A DNA stretch of 64,000 nucleotides from Alphaproteobacteria bacterium (GTDB lineage Bacteria; Pseudomonadota; Alphaproteobacteria; UBA8366; GCA-2717185), in the NCBI GenBank assembly GCA_012103325.1, contig WLWY01000001.1, positions 62,001-126,000 of the forward strand. Direction: 5' to 3'. The notes below the pieces were generated by a model. It saw only the letters and a program-made list of their open reading frames with translations, searched no databases and was not told the DNA's origin. The position numbers and the translations under genes were made by a program. Numbering within the stretch: the stretch's first letter is position 1; each line of letters starts with the position of its first letter. Below are positions 18,606 to 28,142 of this stretch, piece by piece.

Positions 18606-19507
18606 TCGGCCGGCGGCGGTTCATTTCGATCATTGCCGGTGCAGGCCTCGGACTGGCCATGGGGCCAGCGGCAGCTGCCGGAAGGGCTTACCGATGGAAG
18701 GGAACGGCGCTCGGCGCGGCAGCGCAAATCGTGCTGCCGCGTGAGAATGCGCCCGACTTGGTGGCAACGGCGCTGGCCGAAGTTGCGCGGCTGGAACGGA
18801 TATTCAGTCTATACCGGCGCGACAGCGCCCTATCCCGACTGAACGCGGCCGGCCAGCTATCCGACCCGCCCCCCGAACTGTTGGAGTTGTTGGGTATCTG
18901 CCGCGCTGTCCATCGGATGACCGGCGGGGCTTTCGACCCGACCATCCAGCCGCTTTGGCGATTATATGCCGAAGCCTATTCGTCCGGCCGCAAACCTTCG
19001 CAAGGGGAAATCGATAACGCATTGCAATCGACTGGCTGGGATTTGCTTCACTTCTCACCCAAAGAAATCGGATTCCGCGCCGCTGGGTGCGCCCTATCGC
19101 TCAACGGTATCGCACAGGGATATATCACGGACAGGGTGGCGCAATTGTTGCGGGCGGAGGGGCTGTCGAACGTATTGGTCGATATGGGCGAGATTGTCGC
19201 GCTTGGCCGTCGTCCCGACGGTAGGCCATGGCAGGTTGCGGTAGATGACCATATTGGGCAACGGGTTCTGCCAGTATCGCACGGCGCCATTGCAACCTCA
19301 TCGTCGCTCGGGACGGCATTTGACCCAGCCGGGACAGTCGGGCACATCCTGGACCCGCGGACGGGGAAATCAACGTCAGCCTGGCACCATGTAACAGTCA
19401 CAGGTCCGAAGGCAGCGCTGGCGGATGGGATATCGACCGGACTATGCATAATGTGTGAGAGTGAATGCCGAAGCATTCCGCTGGATTATACGATAAGGCG
19501 CATTTGA
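18602..19507 (+). CDS. nosX: NosX, ApbE-type FAD:protein FMN transferase
   Basis: 301 residues. The basic N-terminus GRRRF plus a hydrophobic stretch looks like a Tat-type export signal. ApbE-family motifs are present: GGAFDPTIQPLW, LNGIAQGYITDRV and VDMGEIVALG. NosX attaches FMN covalently to the SGAT threonine of NosR, completing the electron path to NosZ. It is the last gene of the operon, and no clear terminator follows in the next 220 bases. The C-terminus is slightly short for the family but has no sign of a break. Confidence 0.93.
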   Translation: MIGRRRFISIIAGAGLGLAMGPAAAAGRAYRWKGTALGAAAQIVLPRENAPDLVATALAEVARLERIFSLYRRDSALSRLNAAGQLSDPPPELLELLGICRAVHRMTGGAFDPTIQPLWRLYAEAYSSGRKPSQGEIDNALQSTGWDLLHFSPKEIGFRAAGCALSLNGIAQGYITDRVAQLLRAEGLSNVLVDMGEIVALGRRPDGRPWQVAVDDHIGQRVLPVSHGAIATSSSLGTAFDPAGTVGHILDPRTGKSTSAWHHVTVTGPKAALADGISTGLCIMCESECRSIPLDYTIRRI

Positions 19508-19728
19508 AAAAATGGTCTCGTTTATTTCAATTCGAGAATTTAGTTTTGGAAACGGCCAAATCCTCCCCGTTTAAAAATAGCACGAGAGCGCAATGTCACA
19601 TTCGGTCGTATCGCGCCGGATTTATCGATTCGCTCACTCGCAACATACTGTCGCACTAAACCGATTGTACTACTAATCGGCGTGGCGTCAGGTCAAACTG
19701 ACCTGGGAGAATCATGCATTATGAAATT

Positions 19729-19805
19729 TGGCGCGCCCGGCAGGACTCGAACCTGCGACCCCTTGATTAGGAATCAAGTGCTCTATCCGGCTGAGCTACG
19801 GGCGC
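19729..19805 (-). tRNA. tRNA-Arg (anticodon CCT)
   Basis: The reverse complement folds as a full cloverleaf: acceptor GCGCCCG pairing with CGGGCGC, D arm AGCTCAGCCGGATAGAGC, anticodon stem CTTGA/TCAAG around loop TTCCTAA (anticodon CCT), T arm with GGTTCGAGTCC, and an encoded CCA end. Length is 77 bases including CCA. Confidence 0.97.
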
Positions 19806-19920
19806 GAATGGCTGCCTTATAGCATAGCGCCGCAGTATGGTGACAAGTTGTCGATCCTGGCGCCGCTCCAGAAAATCGATTAGACCAAACCCAAGAAGAA
19901 CTGCCGGAATTGCGTGAGCG

Positions 19921-20760
19921 ATGGACTTCCGTTTCTTGCCATTTGAACCTCCACCGGAACTCAAATCCTATCTGCGGCGGAGTTTCTTTGCCCAAGGCCG
20001 GATTGGGTACCGTTCGGATAAGATCCTGCCCAACGGCCTCGCCGTCGTAATCTTCAATCTTGGCGTGCCGCATCACGTCGGCAAATCAGAAGATCCGCTC
20101 GAAAACCCATCGTTCGACCATAGCTGGCTTCAGGGCATGCAAACAACGCCGACCTTCAACACGCCGGGTGGGGAAACCCATGTCGTTGGCCTGCTCTTCG
20201 AGCCGATCGGCTTTCATGCGCTATTCGGTATCGATATGCGAGCGTTGACGGACCAAACAATGGATGCACGCGACATCCTGCCCGGCCATTTCATCAGTAC
20301 CGTCGAAGGGTTGGCGGCAGACGCCGAAACCGAACAAGCCCACGCAGCGATCCATGCAGCCCTGTCGACCTTGCCCAAACGGGGAATCAAGCCATGGCTC
20401 AGCACATTTTATGACCATATTCGGGATCGCCAGGGCCAGATCACCCTGTTGGAGGCGTACCGTATGGCCGATCGCAGCCCGCGCCATGTGAACGCTACCT
20501 TCAAGACCGCCATTGGCGTCAATCCGAAAACGCTGTGCCGCATCTATCGCCTGCAAGCATTGCTCGAAGCGATTGCCCCCGCTGCACCGGTGAACTGGTC
20601 CGATCTGGCCGCCGGGTTCGGTTTTTACGATCAGGCCCATTTCAATCGCGAATTTCGCCGCTTCTCCGGCCTTCACCCAACGCAATACCTGGCGCAACGC
20701 CGACAAGATTTGCCCGAACTGGGAAAAGGCGAAAGCGTCCACTTCGCGCCACAACGGTAG
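19921..20760 (+). CDS. AraC-family transcriptional regulator
   Basis: 279 residues. The N-terminal half (LPFEPPPELKSYLRRSFF, then ILPNGLAVVIFNLG) resembles the DUF6597-type sensor domain found in AraC regulators. The C-terminal 90 residues form an AraC helix-turn-helix pair (SPRHVNATFKTAIG; DLAAGFGFYDQAHFNREFRR; SGLHPTQYL). The ligand is unknown. A small SRPBCC protein gene lies 78 bases downstream on the same strand and is the most obvious candidate target (inference). Confidence 0.88.
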   Translation: MDFRFLPFEPPPELKSYLRRSFFAQGRIGYRSDKILPNGLAVVIFNLGVPHHVGKSEDPLENPSFDHSWLQGMQTTPTFNTPGGETHVVGLLFEPIGFHALFGIDMRALTDQTMDARDILPGHFISTVEGLAADAETEQAHAAIHAALSTLPKRGIKPWLSTFYDHIRDRQGQITLLEAYRMADRSPRHVNATFKTAIGVNPKTLCRIYRLQALLEAIAPAAPVNWSDLAAGFGFYDQAHFNREFRRFSGLHPTQYLAQRRQDLPELGKGESVHFAPQR

Positions 20761-20838
20761 GTCATTTTTTTACAAGACAGGAACACCGAACGGTTCGTAC
20801 TACTCCGGCGCATGACCAGCCGGAACAAGGAAACACAT

Positions 20839-21264
20839 ATGATCTTTTCGGTAGAGGAAACCATCGAGGCTCCCGTGGGCGTCGTCTGGCGCCATCTCAC
20901 GGACCCGGCGATAATGACGGCCTGGATGTCGGGGATCGAGGATATGCGCCTGCGTGATGGCGGCGTATTGGCTCTGGGGTCGGAGTTGGTCTTCACGGCA
21001 CGCGGCGCGAAACGAAGCACGAAAGTCGTTGAATTTATCCCCGAACAATCGATTTCGCTGCAATCCGTTCAAGGGCCGGTTACCGCGACCTACCGCTATA
21101 CAGTCGCACCGGAAGGCACCGCAACGCGCGTCACCTTGCAGGCGGACTGCGCAGCCCGCGGGTTGGCAAAGCTGTTTATGCCCTTGCTCCGCCCTCTGAT
21201 CCGCAGAACAGACGGCGGGCAGCTAAAAGCCCTGAACACAGCCATCACGGTGCGAATACGTTAA
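20839..21264 (+). CDS. SRPBCC-fold protein (polyketide cyclase/dehydrase-like)
   Basis: The ATG at 20839 has AAGGA seven to eleven bases upstream and is preferred over the codon at 20812; 141 residues. The sequence has the SRPBCC pattern: VEETIEAPVGVVWRHLTD at the N-terminus, then a beta-rich middle and a C-terminal helix with an LNTAI segment. This fold binds hydrophobic ligands; neither ligand nor reaction can be inferred. It probably belongs with the adjacent AraC regulator. Confidence 0.75.
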   Translation: MIFSVEETIEAPVGVVWRHLTDPAIMTAWMSGIEDMRLRDGGVLALGSELVFTARGAKRSTKVVEFIPEQSISLQSVQGPVTATYRYTVAPEGTATRVTLQADCAARGLAKLFMPLLRPLIRRTDGGQLKALNTAITVRIR

Positions 21265-21365
21265 CCATTCCTACGATACAAAGGCTGGATTTCCCGACTC
21301 GGATCGATTAGAAGGCGGCCAACGCGGCGTCGCCGCTCCTCCGACAATCGTGCAAAGGGCCCACC

Positions 21366-23189
21366 GTGGACATCCGCAATATCGCCATCATCGCCCATGT
21401 CGACCATGGCAAGACGACACTCGTCGACGCGCTGCTGCAGCAAAGCGGGCTGTACCGTGCCAATCAGCAAGTCGTTGAACGCGTCATGGACAGCAACGAT
21501 CAGGAGCGCGAACGGGGTATTACGATCCTGTCGAAATGCGCTTCGGTCAATTGGCAGGGGACCCGCATCAACATCGTCGACACACCGGGCCATGCCGATT
21601 TCGGCGGCGAGGTGGAACGCATCCTGGGCATGGTCGACGGCGTTTTGCTGCTGGTCGACGCCTCGGAAGGGCCGATGCCGCAGACCAAGTTCGTGACAGC
21701 CAAGGCGCTGAAGCTGGGGCTCAAGCCAATCGTCGTCGTCAACAAGGTCGACAAGCCCGACGCGCGGCCCGACGAAGTGCACGATGAGGTCTTCGACCTG
21801 TTCGTCATGCTTGAGGCAAACGAAGAACAACTCGACTTCCCCGTTCTGTTTTCGTCTGCCAAACAGGGGAAAGCGTCGGCCGATTCAGGCCAACTGGACG
21901 ACGACATGTCGGTTCTGTTCGACACGGTCGTCCGGCATGTCCCCGCGCCAACAGTTACCGGAGAGGGGCCACTCCGCATGTTGGCCACGACCCTTGAAAG
22001 CGACCCATATCTTGGACGCGTGATTACCGGGCGCATCGAATCCGGCACGGTCCGGGCAAATATGACGGCCAAGGCGCTCGACCTTAACGGCAATAAAGTG
22101 GATCAGACCCGGATCACAAAGGTACTGGTCTTCGATGGAGTTTCGCGCACACCCGTTGATGAGGCACATGCCGGCGACATCGTCGCCATAGCGGGGTTCG
22201 GCGACGCGACAGTGTCCAACACGCTGTGTGATCTGGCAGTTACGGAAAGCTTGCCCGCCGAACCGGTCGATCCGCCGACACTGGCGATGATCTTTTCGGT
22301 CAACGATTCGCCGCTCGCCGGGCAATCGGGCAAGAAAGTCACCTCGCGTTTGATCCGCGCCCGGCTGCTGGCGGAGGCGGAAGGCAATGTCGCGATCCGC
22401 GTGACGGAGACCGAGGATGGCGATGCGTTCGAAGTCGCCGGGCGCGGCGAACTGCAATTGGGCGTGCTTATCGAAACCATGCGCCGAGAAGGTTTCGAGC
22501 TCTCGATCAGCCGCCCCCGGGTGCTGACGCGCAAGGACCCAGAAACCGGCGCCATGCAAGAACCTTATGAAGACGTGGTCATCGACGTCGACGAAGAATT
22601 CTCGGGCACGGTCATGGAATCGATTGCCAAACGCCGCGGCAAGGTGGCGGAGATGCGCCCGTCCGGCGGCGGCAAACTGCGGCTGCATATCGTAGCACCC
22701 TCACGTGGCCTGATCGGTTATCACGGCGACTTCCTAACCGAGACACGCGGCACCGGGGTCATGAACCGGGTTTACCGCGAGTACGGGCCCTATGCCGGCG
22801 TGGTCGAGGGGCGGCGCAGCGGCGTTCTGATCTCGACCAATTCCGGCAAGAGCGTTGCATATGGATTAATGGGGCTGGAAGAGCGCGCAACGCTGTTCAT
22901 CGGTTCTGGCATACCGGTGTACACCGGCATGATCATTGGCGAAAACAGCCGCACCAACGATCTTGAAGTCAATCCGCTAAAGTCCAAGCAGCTCACCAAT
23001 GTCCGCGCCTCCGGTACCGACGAGGCGGTGCGTCTGACCCCACCGCGGCGGCTGTCTCTCGAACAGTCAATTGCCTATGTTCAGGATGACGAGCTGGTAG
23101 AGGTGACCCCGGACAGCATCCGTTTGCGTAAGCGTTTCCTCGATCCCCACGAGCGCAAGAAGGCATCCCGGCTCAAGGAAAGCGCCTAA
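21366..23189 (+). CDS. typA: TypA/BipA, ribosome-binding translational GTPase
   Basis: 607 residues from a GTG start. GTPase motifs are complete: G1 [10 protein letters not shown]2 region ERERGITI, G3 [11 protein letters not shown] and G4 NKVDKP. The C-terminal part with [20 protein letters not shown] is typical of BipA. It binds ribosomes and helps large-subunit assembly under stress or cold. It is monocistronic and ends in a four-base overlap with the convergent hydrolase gene. Confidence 0.97.
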   Translation: MDIRNIAIIAHVDHGKTTLVDALLQQSGLYRANQQVVERVMDSNDQERERGITILSKCASVNWQGTRINIVDTPGHADFGGEVERILGMVDGVLLLVDASEGPMPQTKFVTAKALKLGLKPIVVVNKVDKPDARPDEVHDEVFDLFVMLEANEEQLDFPVLFSSAKQGKASADSGQLDDDMSVLFDTVVRHVPAPTVTGEGPLRMLATTLESDPYLGRVITGRIESGTVRANMTAKALDLNGNKVDQTRITKVLVFDGVSRTPVDEAHAGDIVAIAGFGDATVSNTLCDLAVTESLPAEPVDPPTLAMIFSVNDSPLAGQSGKKVTSRLIRARLLAEAEGNVAIRVTETEDGDAFEVAGRGELQLGVLIETMRREGFELSISRPRVLTRKDPETGAMQEPYEDVVIDVDEEFSGTVMESIAKRRGKVAEMRPSGGGKLRLHIVAPSRGLIGYHGDFLTETRGTGVMNRVYREYGPYAGVVEGRRSGVLISTNSGKSVAYGLMGLEERATLFIGSGIPVYTGMIIGENSRTNDLEVNPLKSKQLTNVRASGTDEAVRLTPPRRLSLEQSIAYVQDDELVEVTPDSIRLRKRFLDPHERKKASRLKESA

Positions 23190-24061
23190 ACGGAAAATTT
23201 GCAGCGCGCACCGTTGGAGATGATGCGCCCAGCCACCGGTGCTGGGAAATGCGCCGCCAAAATCTGCGTCGCCGTATCCGCATAGCGCTCGAGGTAAGAC
23301 TGACGCGTCGCCCGCGAGCGGTCCGGGTCGAAACAATAGCGGCTGTTCCATTCCGGATACGCGATCTGTACCGGGTGATGCATCATGTCCCCGGTGAAGA
23401 GCCCATGGCTCCCGCCTCCTTCGAGATGCAGGCAGACGTGACCCGGCGTATGACCGGGTGACGCTTCGAGGAACAGCCCGTCCTCGATTCCATGATCGCC
23501 GTCGACGAAGTCGGCCAGTCCAGCCGCCACCACCGGCAGGACACTGTCCTCGAAGCTGCCTTCGGTCGTGCCGGACCCGACATGGGGCATCTCGTTGGTC
23601 TCCCAATGCGCGTACTCGTCCTTATGGAATAGGTATCGGGCATTGGGAAAGGTCGGGACCCAGCGACCGTCCACTAGCCTTGTGTTCCAGCCGACGTGAT
23701 CGACATGCAGATGCGTGCACAGCACGAAATCTACCGATTCAGGAGGCACACCCATTGCCCGCAAATCGTCCAGCCAGGCGGAGTCGCGGCGATGCCAGGG
23801 TGGCGTCGAAGGACGTTCCTTGTCGTTGCCGACACAGGTGTCGACCAGAATTGTGTGATGCTTGGTGCGAATAATATAGCTGTGCAGGCTCATCAGCAGC
23901 CGGCCGCTTTCCGCATCCAGGAAATGCGGCAGGAGCCAGTCTCGTTCGCCCGCGAGCGCCTCTTGCGTGGCTTCGGGGAATATAAAGCCAGGATGGAAGC
24001 TCGGCCCTTCCGATTCGACGACCCGGTCGACTGTGATTCCGCCGAAATCTAGTGTCTGCAT
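23186..24061 (-). CDS. Metallo-beta-lactamase-fold hydrolase
   Basis: 291 residues with the zinc-binding HxHxDH motif (CTHLHVDHVGWN), then GHTPGHV and GDMMHHPVQ, as in the large family of lactonase- and glyoxalase-II-like enzymes. No signal peptide. The substrate cannot be assigned; quorum-signal lactonases and many unrelated esterases share this layout. The stop codon overlaps that of typA (shared CTAA). Confidence 0.88.
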   Translation of the reverse strand: MQTLDFGGITVDRVVESEGPSFHPGFIFPEATQEALAGERDWLLPHFLDAESGRLLMSLHSYIIRTKHHTILVDTCVGNDKERPSTPPWHRRDSAWLDDLRAMGVPPESVDFVLCTHLHVDHVGWNTRLVDGRWVPTFPNARYLFHKDEYAHWETNEMPHVGSGTTEGSFEDSVLPVVAAGLADFVDGDHGIEDGLFLEASPGHTPGHVCLHLEGGGSHGLFTGDMMHHPVQIAYPEWNSRYCFDPDRSRATRQSYLERYADTATQILAAHFPAPVAGRIISNGARCKFSV

Positions 24062-24220
24062 GGCTCGCTTCTATGTCGCGGCACGCGCCATGTCCAGGCA
24101 CGTATCCCATTACAAAAACTTTACATTTTAGCATCTTGTGTCCGCAATCCGACACGCCAGATAATTCCCAACGTCTGGCCGCGGGGTTTTCAGCCAACGG
24201 AATAAGTATAGGAGGCGATA

Positions 24221-24709
24221 TTGCATAAATTTCTTAGCCGGACGGGCCTGCCGGTCCTGGGTCTTGTCTTCGCGATTCCCTTCGGCGCCAGCGCCATGGC
24301 CGCCGAGCCCACGGTGATCGAGCTGACTCAGGTTGCCTGTCAGTTCATCGAATCCGAAAACAATGTCGACCACAAATACACATCGCAACAGAAAGCCGAT
24401 TGCGAAGCCATCAACGCCAAGAGCGGCGCCGAACGGCTGACCAAGGCGGAACCGCTCAAGCTGAAACCAGGCAAGTACATCTTCCGGGTGACCAACAAGA
24501 ACGTGTCCTATCCGCTTGGCTTCTGGGTCCGCGACAAGGATTACGACTGGCGCAATCCGGTCCATAAGCTGACCAAGACCAGCGTATCGGGCGGCGGCCT
24601 CACAACGGGCACCACCCTCGACTACGAAGTTGAGCTCAAACCCGGCGAGTATGTCTATTCCTGCCCGCTCAATACCACGCCGGATTATCGCCTGATCGTG
24701 AGCGGGTAA
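24221..24709 (+). CDS. Small secreted protein with a cupredoxin-like fold
   Basis: 162 residues from a TTG start, supported by a strong AGGAGG five bases upstream. A signal peptide with cleavage near residue 27 (ASAMA-A) predicts a periplasmic protein. The mature part has the beta-rich pattern of small cupredoxins (PGKYIFRVTNKN, YEVELKPGEYVYSCP). Three cysteines remain (C40, C61, C148). C148 falls where a blue-copper Cys would sit, but no matching His or Met ligands are obvious, so copper binding is uncertain. It lies alone between divergent and downstream genes; function unknown. Confidence 0.7.
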   Translation: MHKFLSRTGLPVLGLVFAIPFGASAMAAEPTVIELTQVACQFIESENNVDHKYTSQQKADCEAINAKSGAERLTKAEPLKLKPGKYIFRVTNKNVSYPLGFWVRDKDYDWRNPVHKLTKTSVSGGGLTTGTTLDYEVELKPGEYVYSCPLNTTPDYRLIVSG

Positions 24710-24773
24710 CCCGTTTCCCCGTCTTCCCGATGCGGTATGATCGGTGGATCGACGCATCGGGAGACAGGCGGCA

Positions 24774-26006
24774 ATGGAAAATCTGAAAATCGACGGCGCC
24801 CGGCTTTGGGGCAGCCTGATGGAAATGGCGCAGATCGGCGCAACCGAAAAGGGCGGCGTCAATCGCCTGGCGCTGACCGATCTCGATCGCGACAGCCGGG
24901 ATCTGTTTACGCGCTGGTGCGAAGCGGCAGGCTGCACGGTGAGTTTCGACGCCGTCGGCAACATGTTCGCGCGAAGGCCGGGCCGCAACAATGATCTGCC
25001 GCCGGTCATGACCGGCAGCCATCTCGACAGCCAGCCAACCGGCGGCAAGTTCGACGGCGCCTATGGCGTCCTCGCGGGGCTGGAAGTGGTCCGCTCTCTG
25101 AACGATGCAGATTTCGAGACCGAAGCACCGGTCGAAGTCGTCGTTTGGACAAATGAGGAAGGCAGCCGTTTCGCGCCGGCGATGGTCGGCTCCGGTGTAT
25201 TCGCGGGCGAATTCGAACTCGAAGATGCGTGGGCGAAAACGGATGGCGATGGGCTGACCTTTGGAGCCGAGCTGGAACGCATCGGCTACAAAGGAGAAGG
25301 CTGCGGCGATCGCCCGGCGACGGCCTATTTCGAAGCGCATATCGAACAAGGCCCGATCCTCGAAGACGAGGAAAAGACGATCGGCATCGTCAGCGGCGCG
25401 CAAGGACAGCGTTGGTACGAGATCACTCTGATCGGCCGCGAAAGCCATGCCGGCCCCACACCGATGGCGGTCCGGCGGGACGCGCTGGTCGGCGCGGCGT
25501 CGATTGTCACCGCGGTCAACCGCATTGGGCATGACTTCCAGCCCGGCGCCTGTGCTACCGTCGGCATGCTGGAATCGAAACCGAACAGCCGCAACGTCAT
25601 CCCCGGCGAGGTGTTCCTGACCGTCGACTTCCGGCACCCGAGCGACGCGACGCTGGCGGAAATGAATGATGCGTTGCGCGCCGCATCGGAAGAAGCCGCC
25701 AAGGCGAATACATTGGAACTGGGTTTCAATCAGATATGGTCTTGCCCCGCGACCGTCTTCAACCCGGATTGCGTCAATGCGGTGCGCAAGGGGGCGGAGA
25801 TCGGCGGCTACACCCATATGGACATTGTCAGCGGTGCCGGCCACGACGCGATCTACATGGCGAAGGTCTCGCCGACGGGCATGATCTTCGTGCCGTGCGA
25901 AGACGGCATCAGTCACAACGAGATCGAGAACGCGACGCCGGAAGATATTGCCGCCGGATGTCAGGTTCTCCTGCACGCGATCCTGGACCGCGCCGGCGGA
26001 AACTGA
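24774..26006 (+). CDS. M20-family Zn-dependent amidase/hydantoinase-type carbamoylase
   Basis: 410 residues from the ATG at 24774. It has the layout of N-carbamoyl-L-amino-acid hydrolases, allantoate and ureidoglycolate amidohydrolases: metal site GSHLDSQPTGGKFDG, WTNEEGSRF, the dimer/substrate segment AHIEQGP, HAGPTPM and a late GAGHDA. Such enzymes split carbamoyl or ureido groups from amino acids or purine breakdown products. There is no uric-acid or hydantoin operon alongside, so the exact substrate stays open. The next gene starts eight bases later. Confidence 0.88.
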   Translation: MENLKIDGARLWGSLMEMAQIGATEKGGVNRLALTDLDRDSRDLFTRWCEAAGCTVSFDAVGNMFARRPGRNNDLPPVMTGSHLDSQPTGGKFDGAYGVLAGLEVVRSLNDADFETEAPVEVVVWTNEEGSRFAPAMVGSGVFAGEFELEDAWAKTDGDGLTFGAELERIGYKGEGCGDRPATAYFEAHIEQGPILEDEEKTIGIVSGAQGQRWYEITLIGRESHAGPTPMAVRRDALVGAASIVTAVNRIGHDFQPGACATVGMLESKPNSRNVIPGEVFLTVDFRHPSDATLAEMNDALRAASEEAAKANTLELGFNQIWSCPATVFNPDCVNAVRKGAEIGGYTHMDIVSGAGHDAIYMAKVSPTGMIFVPCEDGISHNEIENATPEDIAAGCQVLLHAILDRAGGN

Positions 26007-26013
26007 CGCGCGC

Positions 26014-27021
26014 ATGCGCCGAAAATGCCTGTTCGTCGTCCTTAAGGCCGGCGTTTCCGCGGCACTGCTCGCCTGGCTTTGGTCGCGTTTCGATCTTTCC
26101 GCCGCTTTTGCTCGTATCCCCGACCTGGAGATAGCCCCAGTTGCAGCCGCCTTTCTGGTTCTGCTCCTGCATGGTGTCCTGAGCGCCTGGCGCTGGCGCA
26201 CGATCATACGCCTACAAGACGGTAAATTGCCCTGGGGCGACGCCCTGCGCCTGTTCTTCATCGCGATGTTCTTTAACCAGACTCTGTCCACGACCGTGGG
26301 CGGCGACGCAGCCCGGGTCTGGATGCTACGGGCGGACGGCACAAAACTCGGCACCGCGACCGCGGGTATCGTTCTGGAACGCATCGCCGGGTTCCTGGCG
26401 CTAACACCACTGATCCTGACCGGACTCATGCTTCTGCCAGGGGCGGGTCAGTCGGCTTTGCTGGCGTTGCTCGCCGTGAGCGTGGGGCTCGCCCTGGTAA
26501 TTCTGATCGGCGAGCGTTTCGCCAAAATTCGATGGCGATGGCTTGCCTGGGTCGGCGATGCCGCACAGACCGCGCGCCGGATTCTGTTGTCGGCCGAAGG
26601 GCTGCTCGTTCTCAGCCAATCGTTGCTTATCCATCTCGGTGCGGGTGCGGCGGTCTATCTTCTGGCGCTGGCCGCAAACGCCTCACCGGGATTGCTCGTC
26701 TGTTTGGCCCTTACCCCGCCTGTCCTGCTGCTAGCAACGTTTCCCATAACCTTCGGCGGTTGGGGATTGCGCGAGGCTGCGCTGATGTGGTTGTTCGCCT
26801 TCTTCGGGATCGCCACCGCGCCGGCGCTGACGGTATCGGTGACGCTCGGCATCTTGGTCATGGCCGCGGGCCTGCCGGGGGCCGTCCTCTGGATTATCCG
26901 CGGCCGGACAGCGCGTGCACTGTCCACACCGCCAAGGCAAACAACGTCGCCGCACCGGCCTGATGCAGCACCGCGAGCGGCAGCGGCACCACCATCAGCA
27001 GGGTCGCCACGCCAAGAATGA
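26014..27021 (+). CDS. YbhN/AglD-like integral membrane protein (lysylphosphatidylglycerol synthase TM family)
   Basis: 335 residues from the ATG at 26014. About eight hydrophobic segments and the family motifs FFNQTLSTTVGGDAAR and PITFGGWGLREAA identify the lysylphosphatidylglycerol synthase transmembrane-region (UPF0104) family. Members are suspected lipid flippases or lipid-linked transporters, but the role here is unknown. The last 40 or so codons (26894-27021) run antisense through the end of ctaA and encode a Pro/Ala-rich tail that the family does not normally have. Confidence 0.83.
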   Translation: MRRKCLFVVLKAGVSAALLAWLWSRFDLSAAFARIPDLEIAPVAAAFLVLLLHGVLSAWRWRTIIRLQDGKLPWGDALRLFFIAMFFNQTLSTTVGGDAARVWMLRADGTKLGTATAGIVLERIAGFLALTPLILTGLMLLPGAGQSALLALLAVSVGLALVILIGERFAKIRWRWLAWVGDAAQTARRILLSAEGLLVLSQSLLIHLGAGAAVYLLALAANASPGLLVCLALTPPVLLLATFPITFGGWGLREAALMWLFAFFGIATAPALTVSVTLGILVMAAGLPGAVLWIIRGRTARALSTPPRQTTSPHRPDAAPRAAAAPPSAGSPRQE

Positions 27022-27943
27022 CCTGAACCAGCGCCATTGCGGCCAGCGCGCCAGCGGCAAGCCGGGCAAGCGGCGATGTATGCGCCCAGCGCACACCGAG
27101 CCACAGCCACAGGATGCTGCCGAGGCTGATATAGGCGAGCATGCGATGATCGAACTGGATAGTCGCGATGTTCTCAAATCCGTTCAGCCACCAGGGCGAC
27201 AGATCGAAGATGCCCTCGGGCACGATAGCCCCGTCCATCAACGGCCACGTATTATAGGTCAGACCGGCGTGCGATCCCGCGACAAGGCCGCCGGCCAAAA
27301 CGGTCGCGGAAAGGACACCGAGAGTGAGCCATCCCCGCCGGCGCAACCCGTCCGACGCCGGCGAGCCGCGCGGGGCGACGATATCGAGCGCGAGCCACAG
27401 CAAATAACCGAGAATCCCGAAGGCGATGCCGAGATGAACCGTCAGCCGATACTGGCTGACATCGATGCGGTCGACGAAGCCGCTTTTGACCATCCACCAA
27501 CCGATCAGGCCTTGGAGCCCACCCAGTACGAACAGCGCAACCAGGTGCGGGGTCATTGATCGAGGTATCTTTTTCAGGATCAAAAAAGCCACGAAGGGCA
27601 TCGCAAACACGACGCCGATCAAACGTCCCCAAAGCCGATGAATGAATTCCCACCAAAAGATCGTCTTGAATTCCGCCAGTGCCATGCCGGCATTGGCAAG
27701 CTGGTATTCCGAAGTCTGGCGATATAAGTCGAAGACACGCTGCCATTCCGCCTCGCTGGTCGGCGGCCAGGCGCCGATCAGCGGCCGCCACTCGACCATC
27801 GACAGGCCGGATTCCGTAAGGCGGGTAATGGCGCCGATCATCATCATCGCCATTACCATCCCCGCACAAACGAACAGCCAAACCGCCACCGAGAATGGGG
27901 CGCCTTCGCGTTGCAGTGCTGCTGCGCGCAGCTCGTAGGCCAT
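26894..27943 (-). CDS. ctaA: CtaA/COX15-type heme A synthase
   Basis: The ATG at 27943 gives 349 residues with eight predicted membrane segments. The conserved heme-binding histidines appear in EFIHRLWGR, TVHLGIAF, FDHRMLAY and LHQAGAA. The enzyme oxidises heme O to heme A for aa3-type cytochrome oxidase, in the inner membrane. Its 3' end overlaps the 3' end of the convergent YbhN-like gene by 128 bases. No other ctaB/ctaCDE genes are in view. Confidence 0.94.
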   Translation of the reverse strand: MAYELRAAALQREGAPFSVAVWLFVCAGMVMAMMMIGAITRLTESGLSMVEWRPLIGAWPPTSEAEWQRVFDLYRQTSEYQLANAGMALAEFKTIFWWEFIHRLWGRLIGVVFAMPFVAFLILKKIPRSMTPHLVALFVLGGLQGLIGWWMVKSGFVDRIDVSQYRLTVHLGIAFGILGYLLWLALDIVAPRGSPASDGLRRRGWLTLGVLSATVLAGGLVAGSHAGLTYNTWPLMDGAIVPEGIFDLSPWWLNGFENIATIQFDHRMLAYISLGSILWLWLGVRWAHTSPLARLAAGALAAMALVQVILGVATLLMVVPLPLAVLHQAGAATLFALAVWTVHALSGRG

Positions 27944-28081
27944 CAACAGGTCCGGTTTTCCAGCGGCAGATCAGGCAACCTACAGGGATTCGCCAGATTC
28001 TCGCCACGCGCTATTTCGACGCGCTCTTATCACGGCCTCATGATTTATTTTCCGCAGAATTATGTTGATTAATTATTTAAT

Positions 28082-28096
28082 ACACTAATATAGTGT
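28082..28096. promoter_or_regulatory. Palindrome in the AT-rich leader of the siroheme/sulfite reductase operon
   Basis: ACACTA, a three-base centre ATA, then TAGTGT form a perfect inverted repeat 46 bases before cobA, inside an unusually AT-rich stretch (about 28020-28130). The position suits an operator for a sulfur regulator of the CysB or Rrf2 type; which one cannot be read from the sequence. Confidence 0.4.
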
Positions 28097-28142
28097 TTTA
28101 TAATATTAAACACACAAATATAGCCTCCAAGGTCGCAGCTTC

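Noticed and set aside
19729-19805. tRNA-Arg as an island attachment site
   Set aside because: No integrase, no tRNA 3'-end duplication noticed nearby, and flanking genes look ordinary.
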